A DNA stretch of 64,000 bases from JBQTII01 sp052387905. Its GTDB lineage: Bacteria; Actinomycetota; Actinomycetes; Sporichthyales; Sporichthyaceae. This document shows, piece after piece, positions 1-8,045 of this stretch. A program made the position numbers and the translations under genes. The stretch's first letter is position 1. Each line of letters opens with the position of its first letter. Under the pieces are notes generated by a model. The model saw nothing but the letters and a program-made list of their open reading frames with translations, had not been told where the DNA came from and searched no databases. The stretch lies in contig JBQTIR010000012.1 in assembly GCA_052387905.1 (NCBI GenBank), positions 1-64,000 on the forward strand, in the 5' to 3' direction.

Positions 1-1
1 C

Positions 2-1222
2 GGCGTCGCGACACTGAAGATGATCTGCGCCGGCCCCGGCGGCAACGAAGGCGAGTTCACGACCACGGTCACCTTCGCCAAGGCCGCTTCGGGGGTCGAC
101 TCGACATTCACCGCGGCCTCGGCTCCCAGCCCATCGCCCAGCCCATCTCCGAGCACCAGCCCATCACCCAGCCCATCTCCGAGCACCAGCCCGTCGCCCA
201 GCCCATCTCCGAGCACCAGCCCGTCACCGGACCCCAGCCCATCGCCAAGCGTCAGCCCCTTACCCACCTTCAGCCCCTCCCCGGTCCCGGTCGTCCAGAA
301 CACTGCTGCGAGCGTCGTCGCTGCCACCGGCGGGACCTTGTCCACCAACGCAGTGGCGTCGCCGGAGGACCCGATCGGGACTTCGGTCATGGTGCCGAGC
401 GGTCTGCTCGCCGGGCCGGTGACGATCGACGAGACGTTGGCGCCGTCCGACCCGGCACCGACCGGGTTCGTCTTTCTCGGCAAGCAGGTCCTCGTCACCG
501 CACCGGAGGCCAGCGTGGCCGCACCGCTGCGACTGAAGTTCCTCATCGACAACTCCCTCGTCGGGATGCGCGGTAACCCGACGGTGTTCCGCAACGGCGT
601 TGCCGTGCAGCCGTGCGCCGTGGTGACCGGGACCTCCGCCGATCCCAACCCCTGCGTCGAGTCCGTGCTACCGGAGGCCGGCGGTGACGTCCTGATCACC
701 GTGCGCACCGCGACGGCGAGTCGCTGGGCGTTCGGACAGCCGGTCACCCCGCCACCGCCGGCGAGCGTCGCCTCGGTCTGCCGCGCCGGCAGTGCACCTC
801 CGGCCGGGTACACCCTCAAGGAGGGCACCGCGATGGACGACGTCCTCGTCGGCACCGCAGGCGCCGACCTGCTGCGCGGCCTCGGCGGCGACGACATCCT
901 GATCGGCTTCGAGGGCAACGACATCCTGTGCGGCGGTAGCGGACGCGACCTCATGTCTGGGGGCAACGGGAACGACCTGATCAACGGCGAGGGCAACAGC
1001 GACGTCGGCTACGGCGGAGCCGGCCGGGACCTGCTCGTCGGTGGCGATGGGAACGACCTGTTGCGCGGCGGCAACGACGCAGACCGCATCGTCGGTGGCG
1101 AGGGCGATGACTGGCTCTTCGGCGACAACGGCAACGACCTGCTCGTCGGCGGGCCCGGCAACGACCGGGTCAGCGGCGGCGAGGGCAACGACCGCTCCTT
1201 CGCCACGCGCCAGCGGGACTGA
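2..1222 (+). CDS. Secreted RTX-type calcium-binding repeat protein (5' end outside window)
   Basis: The reading frame is open to the left edge, so the start and signal peptide are missing. The first visible residues (GVATLKMICAGPGGNEGEF) match the end of the N-terminal domain of the next gene, so the two share a duplicated extracellular domain. A Ser/Pro-rich linker follows (about residues 36-90 of the visible part), then a ~130-residue beta-type domain with two Cys, then about twelve nonapeptide repeats of the GGxGxDxLx hemolysin/RTX type (bases ~868-1197). Such repeats bind calcium and fold into a beta-roll after secretion. No LPxTG or membrane anchor is seen at the C-terminus, so it is probably released or held non-covalently. 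The exact role is unknown. Confidence 0.85.
   Translation, partial: GVATLKMICAGPGGNEGEFTTTVTFAKAASGVDSTFTAASAPSPSPSPSPSTSPSPSPSPSTSPSPSPSPSTSPSPDPSPSPSVSPLPTFSPSPVPVVQNTAASVVAATGGTLSTNAVASPEDPIGTSVMVPSGLLAGPVTIDETLAPSDPAPTGFVFLGKQVLVTAPEASVAAPLRLKFLIDNSLVGMRGNPTVFRNGVAVQPCAVVTGTSADPNPCVESVLPEAGGDVLITVRTATASRWAFGQPVTPPPPASVASVCRAGSAPPAGYTLKEGTAMDDVLVGTAGADLLRGLGGDDILIGFEGNDILCGGSGRDLMSGGNGNDLINGEGNSDVGYGGAGRDLLVGGDGNDLLRGGNDADRIVGGEGDDWLFGDNGNDLLVGGPGNDRVSGGEGNDRSFATRQRD
127..216 (+). repeat. Three tandem 30-bp repeats coding a Ser/Pro linker
   Basis: Three near-identical 30-bp units (127-156, 157-186, 187-216) encode SPSPSPSPST-type decapeptides. They form a wall-spanning or spacer linker. 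Copy number is likely variable between strains by slippage. Confidence 0.85.
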
Positions 1223-1333
1223 ACCGTGGCCACCTCCGCCAAGTTCCACCACGTCGAGGCAGCTCCGTACATCGGAGCACGTCACCAACCGCCCGACGCA
1301 CTGGTACAGAGCCGTCACCGTGAGAGGAACACC

Positions 1334-2434
1334 ATGAAGCTTCGGCTGAATCGATCCACCGGGGGCGCCACCGCGACCGTCCTGGCGGTGTTCGCCGGCA
1401 CCTGCACCGCTCTTCTTCTGCCGGCAGTGGGCTCGGTCGACGCATACGCGGCGACGCTGGGCCAGCTGCAGATCCTGCCCGCCACCGGCGAGGCCTCCTC
1501 CACCGCCTCGACCGTCTTCTCGACCACTACAGCGTGCCCCGCCACCTCGACCGACTTCGTCATCACGATGACCGGGGCCAACCTGCCCGAGGGCGTGAAT
1601 GCCCTGGGCAACTCCGCACTCCCCGAACCCGGGGCAGCACTGGTCGACTACCCCCTGGCCCGGACCTGGAACGACGTCGTGACCTCCCAAGCAGGCACCG
1701 CGCCGATCGACGGCGTCGCGACGTTGACCATGGTCTGCGCCGGCCCCGGCGGCAACGAAGGGGAGTTCACCGCGACCGTCACCTTCGTCAAGGGCACGGG
1801 TGTCGAGTCCACCTACACGGTAGGCAATGCCGCGGGCCCGGCACCCAGCTCCAGTCCCACTCCCTCAGCCAGCCCGTCCGCCACCTCGTCCCCCTCAACC
1901 TCACCGTCGCCGGACTCGGCACCCGCACCCTCGAGCACACCCTCTCCCGGGGCGGAGCCAGGCGAGAGCGACGGCGAGGGGACGGGCGAGGGAACCGGCG
2001 AGGAATGTGACACCGAGTCGGCGGAGCCGATCCCGGCCGGCGACGAGGCGAGCGAGGAAGCGGCTGAACCGGCCGATGAGACCGTCCCCGCCGACGAGCC
2101 GATCGAGGCCCTGAGCGCAGCGGCCGAGGACACCACGGCAGCTGCCACCGAATCGGTTGACGCAACGCCCGATACGGCCGAGGCCGTCACGGAAACCACC
2201 GAGGCCGTCACGGAAACGGCAGAGGACCCGGACTGTGTCGTGCCGGTAAACGCGGAAAACCCGAGTGACACCGGAACTTCATCCGGCGATTCCCTTCCGG
2301 ACACGGGCGGAGACAACCCGAGCCAGATGCTCCTGGTCGCGGGAATGTTCGCGATCGCCGGGTTTCTGCTGCTGATGTTCGAGGCCGCCACGCGCGTACG
2401 GAACGGGCGTCGGTACGACATCGAGGCCTTCTGA
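1334..2434 (+). CDS. LPDTG-anchored surface protein with acidic stalk
   Basis: This 366-residue protein has a signal peptide (basic n-region, hydrophobic segment ~12-35, ending near AYAA). It is followed by a ~130-residue globular domain with paired Cys that is duplicated in the gene upstream. Then comes a Ser/Pro linker and a long Glu/Ala/Thr-rich acidic stalk. The C-terminus is a textbook cell-wall sorting signal: LPDTG at residues 321-325, a hydrophobic segment and a basic tail. I chose ATG 1334 because the signal peptide starts there and GAGAGGAA lies just upstream. Anchoring would need a sortase, yet the sortase-like protein two genes downstream lacks the catalytic residues. Actinobacterial proteins with this N-terminal domain are often found near Pst-type genes; that is recollection, not shown here. 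Confidence 0.85.
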   Translation: MKLRLNRSTGGATATVLAVFAGTCTALLLPAVGSVDAYAATLGQLQILPATGEASSTASTVFSTTTACPATSTDFVITMTGANLPEGVNALGNSALPEPGAALVDYPLARTWNDVVTSQAGTAPIDGVATLTMVCAGPGGNEGEFTATVTFVKGTGVESTYTVGNAAGPAPSSSPTPSASPSATSSPSTSPSPDSAPAPSSTPSPGAEPGESDGEGTGEGTGEECDTESAEPIPAGDEASEEAAEPADETVPADEPIEALSAAAEDTTAAATESVDATPDTAEAVTETTEAVTETAEDPDCVVPVNAENPSDTGTSSGDSLPDTGGDNPSQMLLVAGMFAIAGFLLLMFEAATRVRNGRRYDIEAF

Positions 2435-2511
2435 TGACCCGTCGTCACCGACATTCACACAGCATCCACGATCTGGCACCGCCCCGCTCCCGCCGCTCCG
2501 AAAGGACTGCC

Positions 2512-3375
2512 ATGCCCGCCAAGACTCCCGCCCTCGCCCTCGCGTTCCTGCTGACGACCGCCGTCTTCGCTCCCGCCGCCCACGCCGACGAGCTGGACCC
2601 GCCCTCGGCCACCACGTCGACGACGGACACCGCAGGCACGACGACGGATTCCCCCGCTACCGACGGATCGACGATCGACCTGTCCGAAGCCGACACCTCC
2701 ACCGCCACCATGACCGGCGAGGAGAGCAGTTCGGGCGTCGAGTCCGAATGTGACACCACATCGGACGCCGCGGCAGAGTCCACGGCCGCCGACAGCGACG
2801 GTACGGACACCACGACAGACACCGCCGAAACCGACACCGACACCGAGACCGGCAGCACCGACACCGACCCCGGCACCGGCACCGGCGAAAGCGGGACATC
2901 CGCAGACACGGACACCAGTGGAACCGGGACGACCGGGCAGAGCGTCGACGGCTCCACCCTCATCGACCCGGCCGCCATCAACCCGGCCGCCGTCGATGCC
3001 GCTGGAATGTCGATTCAACCGGCCTCGCTGGCGACCACCGACGCCGCCGACCCGACGGCGGTCGACCCGACGGCAGTCAACCCGACGGCAGTCGACCCGA
3101 CGGCAGTCGACCCGACGGCAGTCGACCCAACGGCAGTCGACCCGACACTGCTCGACCCGACGCTGCTCGACACCAGCCTGGCCGCCGACGCCGCCGACTG
3201 CGCAGCCACGACCGGGGCTGCCTCGAACAGTGCGGATGAGGGGCTGCCCGACACCGGGGCCAACAGCCCGATGCCGATCCTGTTACTCGCGGCGATGCTC
3301 GCCCTCATCGGCGTCATGGTCGTCGTCTTCGAGGGCGCCACCCGAGAGCGCTTGGCCGGGGTCGCCCGCCGATGA
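2512..3375 (+). CDS. LPDTG-anchored surface protein, Thr/Asp-rich with DPTAV repeats
   Basis: This 287-residue protein starts at ATG 2512 behind AAAGGA. Signal peptide residues ~1-25 end at AHADE. The mature part is almost entirely low complexity: Thr/Asp/Ser-rich, then eight pentapeptides (DPTAV, NPTAV, DPTLL), probably an extended wall-spanning stalk. LPDTG at residues 245-249, a hydrophobic segment and a basic tail form a sortase signal. Its stop overlaps the start of the sortase-like gene by four bases (ATGA), so the two are translationally coupled. No enzymatic domain is visible. Confidence 0.85.
   Translation: MPAKTPALALAFLLTTAVFAPAAHADELDPPSATTSTTDTAGTTTDSPATDGSTIDLSEADTSTATMTGEESSSGVESECDTTSDAAAESTAADSDGTDTTTDTAETDTDTETGSTDTDPGTGTGESGTSADTDTSGTGTTGQSVDGSTLIDPAAINPAAVDAAGMSIQPASLATTDAADPTAVDPTAVNPTAVDPTAVDPTAVDPTAVDPTLLDPTLLDTSLAADAADCAATTGAASNSADEGLPDTGANSPMPILLLAAMLALIGVMVVVFEGATRERLAGVARR
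3049..3168 (+). repeat. Eight tandem 15-bp repeats coding DPTAV/DPTLL
   Basis: Eight consecutive 15-bp units around GACCCGACGGCAGTC encode DPTAV (one NPTAV) and finally two DPTLL. The repeat lies inside the LPDTG protein as part of the stalk. Confidence 0.85.
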
Positions 3376-4334
3376 CATTGACTGCACCACCACCGCCGCC
3401 TCCGGCGCCGCGTCGGCCCGACCGACCCCTTCGGGGACCGGTCGGGCCGAGCGCACGGCTGCGCGACTGGCTCGAGGGCGTCCAGCGCCGGCCCAGGCCC
3501 ACCGACGAGCGCGCGGTGCTCATCGCCACCAGCATGACGATCCTGGCCGCACTGCTCTTCGGGTTCCTGGCCCAGGTCACCGTCCTCGGCACGCTCAAGC
3601 ACAACCGGGATCAGCAGGTCGCCTACGACGACCTGCGCCTGAGGTTGGCGGAGGGCACCGCGCCCGTGGGTCCCGTTGACGGCCAGCCGCTGGCGAAGGG
3701 CATCCCGATCGCCCGGATCAGCATCCCGTCGGTCGGCGTCAGGGAGGTCGTGCTGGCCGGCACGACCTCGGAAGTTCTGCGCAGCGGCATCGGACACCGC
3801 CGGGACACTGTCCTGCCCGGTCAGTCCGGCCTCAGCGTTCTGATGGGTCGTCGGATGGCTTACGGCGGTCCCTTCAGCCAGTTGGGGTTCCTGATCCGCG
3901 GCGATGAGATCCGGATCGTCACCGGCCAGGGCGAGGCCGTCTACGCGGTCGTCGGCGTGCGGGTCGCCGGCGATCCGCAGTCCCCGCCCAATGCCGCCCG
4001 GTTGACCCTGATCACCACGTCGGGCCCGCGTTTCGCCCCCGAGGATGCGCTGCGCGTCGATGCCGACCTGGTATCGACGCCATTCCCCGCGGCGACGCCG
4101 GCATTCACCGCCCTGGATCTGCCCGCCGACGAGCGCGCCATGAAGTCCGAACCGGGAGCGCTCGCCGACATCAGCGTCTGGGGAATCCTGCTGTTCGCTG
4201 CCGCAATCGCCGTGACCTGGCTGCGGTTGATCTGGGGGCGCTGGCAGGCCTGGCTCGTCGGTGTCCCCGTCATCGGTTGGCTCGGCACCGTGGTCGCCGA
4301 CAACGCCACCCGCCTGCTGCCCAACCTGCTCTAG
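3372..4334 (+). CDS. Catalytically degenerate sortase-like membrane protein
   Basis: This 320-residue protein has a Pro-rich cytoplasmic N-terminus, one membrane segment (~55-80), an extracellular sortase-fold domain (~95-240) and one or two C-terminal membrane segments. Sortase landmarks are clear: IPxIxIPxxGV-like start, GQSGLSVLMG, YGGPF, LxxGDEIRI and LTLIT. However, the active-site His of the usual GHR motif is Arg160 (MGRR), and the catalytic Cys of the LTLxTC motif is Thr216 (LTLITTSGP). The downstream Arg (ALRV) is kept. With both nucleophile and acid/base missing it should not transpeptidate. It is coupled by ATGA overlap to an LPDTG protein gene. It may be a scaffold, a substrate-binding or regulatory pseudo-sortase, or a decayed gene, although the frame is intact. 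Confidence 0.8.
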   Translation: MTLTAPPPPPPAPRRPDRPLRGPVGPSARLRDWLEGVQRRPRPTDERAVLIATSMTILAALLFGFLAQVTVLGTLKHNRDQQVAYDDLRLRLAEGTAPVGPVDGQPLAKGIPIARISIPSVGVREVVLAGTTSEVLRSGIGHRRDTVLPGQSGLSVLMGRRMAYGGPFSQLGFLIRGDEIRIVTGQGEAVYAVVGVRVAGDPQSPPNAARLTLITTSGPRFAPEDALRVDADLVSTPFPAATPAFTALDLPADERAMKSEPGALADISVWGILLFAAAIAVTWLRLIWGRWQAWLVGVPVIGWLGTVVADNATRLLPNLL

Positions 4335-4413
4335 TCCCCGCCCCTTGTACTGCGCACCACCGCTGTTGATCACCCCGGATCGACAGTCGCACGACGAATG
4401 AGACGAGGCCCTG

Positions 4414-5892
4414 ATGACCGTCCCCGCGAACCCCAGGCCGAGCTACGACGACTGGGCCCCGGCCGACCCGGACCCTGCCCCCCGCCACCTCGAGCTGGCG
4501 CACTCCGCGCCGGCCCAGGCCGGCATCCGCATCACGACCCGCGACAACTCCACCGCAGTCGCGCACCCGGTCGCTGCGCCGCCACCCGCCGCACCTACCT
4601 ACGCACCTCGGCCAGTTCTCCCCGACGCAGCGCTCGAAGCCGATCCGTTCGCCGGTTCGGAACTGCTGTCCTGGCTCGCCGAACCAGATCCTGGAGATGA
4701 GGACGTCGCTGCGTTCATGGCGCCCGCGCCGTCCCCGCCCCCGCCGCCCGCACCGCCCGCACCGCCATCGACGCCACCGATGCCCACCGAGGCCGTCGCG
4801 TTCGCCAGCGCCGATACCACCGTGCTGCCCCCGCTGCTCCCACCGCACCCGGCCAGTCACCGCGTCACCGGTCCCCACGACACCGCCGTGATGCCGGTCT
4901 TCCCCTTTGCCGACGTGGCGCCGCCGCCGGGAGTGGCGAGCGTCCCGTCACCCGCCTTTCCGCCGCTCGCGCCACCCCACAGCGCGCCCGCGGCGTACCT
5001 CGCACCGCCGGTCCAGGCGGCGCCCCCCGTCGTCGACATCACCCCGGCGCCCGCGCTGCAGATCATCGAAACGCCGCCCGCCGCCGCGCAGCGCCCCCTT
5101 ACCCTTCCGGGCCCGGGCCTTGCGACCCTGGACGCCGTCGCCATCTCCGCCTGGTTCGGCGACCGTAAGGTCCTCGACCGCGTCTCGCTCACCATGCCTG
5201 CCGGTCAGGCGACGGCATTGATCGGACCGTCGGGCTGTGGCAAGTCGACGTTCCTGCGCATCCTCAACCGGATGCACGAGCTCATTCCCTCCGCCAGTCT
5301 CGCGGGCGAGGTCCGCCTCGACGGCGAGGACCTCTACGACCGCAACCGCCGGCTCACCGATGCCCGTCGCCAGGTCGGCATGGTGTTCCAGAAGCCCAAC
5401 CCGTTCCCCACGATGTCCATCTACGACAACGTCGTCGCCGGTCTCAAGCTGACCGGGCAGCGGCCGAGTACCGAGGCCAAGGACGCCCTGGTCGAGTCCT
5501 GCCTGACCAAGGCCGGTCTGTGGAAGGAGGTCAAGGACCGTCTGCGTCAGCCGGGCGGCGCGCTCTCCGGCGGTCAGCAGCAGCGCCTGTGCATCGCTCG
5601 GTCCCTGGCCGTGCAGCCGCGGGTCCTGCTGATGGACGAACCCTGTTCCGCGCTGGACCCGACCTCGACCCGGCGTATCGAAGAGACGATCCGCGAACTG
5701 GTCACCGAGGTGACCATCGTGATCGTCACCCACAACATGCAGCAGGCAGCTCGCGTGTCCAACAAGTGCGCGTTCTTCCTCGCCGAGGCCGGCACCCCCG
5801 GGGTGATCGTCGAACACGGCGATACCGAGGCCATGTTCGCCAACCCTCAGGACCCGCGCACCCTCGACTACGTGAACGGCCGCTTCGGCTGA
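4414..5892 (+). CDS. pstB: PstB-like phosphate ABC transporter ATPase with long Pro-rich N-terminal extension
   Basis: This 492-residue protein starts at ATG 4414 behind GACGAGG. Residues ~1-240 are a Pro/Ala-rich, low-complexity extension with no recognisable domain. Residues ~240-492 are a complete PstB-type ATPase: Walker A GPSGCGKST at 271-279, Q-loop in the MVFQKPNPFP motif typical of PstB, signature LSGGQ at 384-388, Walker B LLMDEP near 405-410, and the H-loop in VTHNMQQAARV. PstB normally energises PstCA for high-affinity phosphate uptake and is ~260 residues, so the extension almost doubles it. PstS, PstC and PstA are not in this window; they may lie to the left. Neighbours are surface proteins, not phoU. 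Confidence 0.85.
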   Translation: MTVPANPRPSYDDWAPADPDPAPRHLELAHSAPAQAGIRITTRDNSTAVAHPVAAPPPAAPTYAPRPVLPDAALEADPFAGSELLSWLAEPDPGDEDVAAFMAPAPSPPPPPAPPAPPSTPPMPTEAVAFASADTTVLPPLLPPHPASHRVTGPHDTAVMPVFPFADVAPPPGVASVPSPAFPPLAPPHSAPAAYLAPPVQAAPPVVDITPAPALQIIETPPAAAQRPLTLPGPGLATLDAVAISAWFGDRKVLDRVSLTMPAGQATALIGPSGCGKSTFLRILNRMHELIPSASLAGEVRLDGEDLYDRNRRLTDARRQVGMVFQKPNPFPTMSIYDNVVAGLKLTGQRPSTEAKDALVESCLTKAGLWKEVKDRLRQPGGALSGGQQQRLCIARSLAVQPRVLLMDEPCSALDPTSTRRIEETIRELVTEVTIVIVTHNMQQAARVSNKCAFFLAEAGTPGVIVEHGDTEAMFANPQDPRTLDYVNGRFG

Positions 5893-5932
5893 GCGAGTCC
5901 CGCACAGCGCGATGATCTGATGCTCCATCACT

Positions 5933-5970
5933 CAACCTCCGGCGCCGCTCGACGCGGCCCGGGGGTTGTT
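5933..5970 (+). terminator. Probable intrinsic terminator after pstB-like gene
   Basis: The arms CAACCTCCGG-c-GCCGC and GCGGC-c-CGGGGGTTG pair with one G-T wobble and one C/C internal loop around a 5-base loop. A short T-rich tail (TTGTTTG) follows. It lies 40 bases after the stop and before the next gene. Confidence 0.6.
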
Positions 5971-5990
5971 TGCGTGCACCACCCAAGATC

Positions 5991-6002
5991 CACGAATTCG
6001 TG
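5991..6002. promoter_or_regulatory. Perfect 12-bp palindrome upstream of NlpC-like gene
   Basis: CACGAATTCGTG is a perfect inverted repeat within the AT-richest part of the 5893-6119 gap, about 120 bases before the start codon. It could be an operator; no regulator is identified. Confidence 0.35.
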
Positions 6003-6119
6003 ATTAACCGCTGCCCCGTCCGGCGTTCACATTCGAGCCCGCCGCCTTCCACCTGGCCCCGACAAGCTCACTCCCGACCCGCTCACGCACATTCGCATCC
6101 ACCCGCCTGGGAGCCCTCG

Positions 6120-8045
6120 ATGCCCCGAAACACCGCCCGCCGGCGCCTCCGGCCCGCCGTCGCTGCAGCTCTCGGCTGTGGTCTGCTGGGATCGAGCTTG
6201 GTCGGGGTCTCCACCCTGGGCATGAGCTCCGCGCAGGCATCCTGCGAGAGTCCTGGCGCAGCATCCATGGGCTCCGGGTCCACCTCGGCGGCCCCGGTGC
6301 CGATGCCCCCCGAGTTCGGGATGAGCACCGCGGACTGGTTCGCGATGACGCGCGGGCTACTGGCCGCCGCCACTCCGCTGTGCACCGTTGACGACATCGC
6401 CGTCGTCGCGCCTGCCCCGATGCAGGTTGCCCCCGCCATTCCCGTGGCCGCTCCCGTGGCCGCTCCCGTGGCCGCTCCCGTGCCACCGATGGTCCCGGCG
6501 CAGCCCCCTCCTGCGACGGCGGATTCTTCCGGCACCGAGCCCAGCATGGTCGAGGACATTGCCGACGACCTGCTCCTCGATGAAGGCGCCGAGACCGAAG
6601 CCACTGACCCCGCGACCGCAACCACGGCCGACGAACCGGCCCCCATCACCCCGGCGGCCGAGACGCCCCCCGCCCCAGTGGCTGCCCCCGTACCTGCCCC
6701 GGTCGCCGCTCCCGTACCTGCCCCGGTCGCCGCTCCGGTGCCTGAGCCGGTCGCCGCTCCCGTGCCTGCGCCGGCACCGGCGCCCGCACCGGAAACGGCC
6801 GCCGCGCCGGAAACCGCCGCCGCGCCGGAACCTGATTTCGCGTCGACCGTCCCCTTCCCGGAATTCGACGAGCGCGAGGACGAGGACCGCAACCGCAACG
6901 ACCGCGGCTCCGACGCACCGCAGCTGGACACCCCACCCGTGCTGTCTCCCCCTGTCGTGGACCTGCCCCTGACACCGGTGAATCCGGGCGTGCGGGCACG
7001 CTCGGTCTCGTTCCGTCCCATGTGGGCCACACCGGGCCGCACGGGCACCATTACCCGCGCCGAGACCATCGCCAAAGCCATCAGCTGGGTCGTCCAGAAA
7101 GTCCCGTACAGCCAGAGCCGGTGGTGGACCGATGCCAACGGCAGCTACCGCCAGGACTGCTCCGGTTTCGTCTCGATGGCGTGGCGGACCGACCAACGGG
7201 TGAACTACTGGACCGGCAATCTGAAGACCATCTCCGAGCGCATCCCGTCCAGCACCCTCAAGCCGGGCGACGCCCTGAACCTGGCGGGCAAGCACGTGGT
7301 GCTCTTCGCCGGGTGGTCGGATCCGTCGAAGACGAAGTTCGACTTCTTCGAGCAGTACGCCACCGGTGCGACCCCACGCTTCGTCCGCAACGCCTCGCTG
7401 CGGTACTACCTCAACCAGGGCTACGGCGCGTACAAGTACCGCGGGATCCGCGATGTCGCCGTACCGATGCCCACCACCGAACCGACCGTCCCGCAGGCTC
7501 CGCAGCTCCCGCAGAGCCCCCCGATGAGCCCCCCGATGAGCCCCCCGATGAGCCCGCCGATCACCGAGCCGATCGCCGAACCCAGCGCTGAGCCGGCTGT
7601 GCCCATCCTGGAACTCGAGGGTTTCGGTCCGATCAGTTTGGCCACCTCCTACACCGAGTGGGACCCCGACGAGGCGCTCGCCTCGCTGCCCGGAATGCAG
7701 TGGAGCCCGGAACTGGCCGAGCAGGTCGAGACCGAGCGCCCGATGGCAGAGCCCGAATCTGACCCACAGTTTCAGGACGCGGCAGCGATGTCCGTCGAGA
7801 TACTGCGCTCGGAGCAGCGCGAGCTCGACGCAGCGCAGCTGAGCCAGGAGATCCTCACCGACGCCCTGACCGCCAACGTCGAGGAGACCTCACCGGCCGG
7901 CACCATCCTGATCGCCGGGCTGGGCCTGCTCTTCGTCGCACTCGGCCTGGGTACCAGCGCGCGGCGCGGGGTCTTCAGCCCCCCGCTCCCACTGAATACC
8001 CGTGAGATCCCCGGCGCCGCGCCCCTTCCCGGCGACGAGGCGTGA
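6120..8045 (+). CDS. Secreted, C-terminally membrane-anchored NlpC/P60-like protein
   Basis: This 641-residue protein starts at ATG 6120 (GGGAG upstream). The signal peptide ends around SSAQAS. Residues ~95-290 are Pro/Ala/Val-rich repeats. Residues ~320-440 form a papain-like NlpC/P60-type domain: QDCSGFVSMAW gives the nucleophile Cys347, and KHVVLFAGW gives His392. The family cleaves peptidoglycan stem peptides; activity here is inferred. After it come PPMSPPM repeats, an acidic region and a single hydrophobic segment near the C-terminus (GTILIAGLGLLFVALGLG) with a basic flank. The protein probably stays in the membrane with its domain outside. The stop overlaps the GTG of the next gene. 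Confidence 0.8.
   Translation: MPRNTARRRLRPAVAAALGCGLLGSSLVGVSTLGMSSAQASCESPGAASMGSGSTSAAPVPMPPEFGMSTADWFAMTRGLLAAATPLCTVDDIAVVAPAPMQVAPAIPVAAPVAAPVAAPVPPMVPAQPPPATADSSGTEPSMVEDIADDLLLDEGAETEATDPATATTADEPAPITPAAETPPAPVAAPVPAPVAAPVPAPVAAPVPEPVAAPVPAPAPAPAPETAAAPETAAAPEPDFASTVPFPEFDEREDEDRNRNDRGSDAPQLDTPPVLSPPVVDLPLTPVNPGVRARSVSFRPMWATPGRTGTITRAETIAKAISWVVQKVPYSQSRWWTDANGSYRQDCSGFVSMAWRTDQRVNYWTGNLKTISERIPSSTLKPGDALNLAGKHVVLFAGWSDPSKTKFDFFEQYATGATPRFVRNASLRYYLNQGYGAYKYRGIRDVAVPMPTTEPTVPQAPQLPQSPPMSPPMSPPMSPPITEPIAEPSAEPAVPILELEGFGPISLATSYTEWDPDEALASLPGMQWSPELAEQVETERPMAEPESDPQFQDAAAMSVEILRSEQRELDAAQLSQEILTDALTANVEETSPAGTILIAGLGLLFVALGLGTSARRGVFSPPLPLNTREIPGAAPLPGDEA

Noticed and set aside
3049..3168. 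Short tandem repeats as a CRISPR-like array
   Set aside because: The 15-bp units are contiguous, without spacers, and encode DPTAV pentapeptides in a surface protein.
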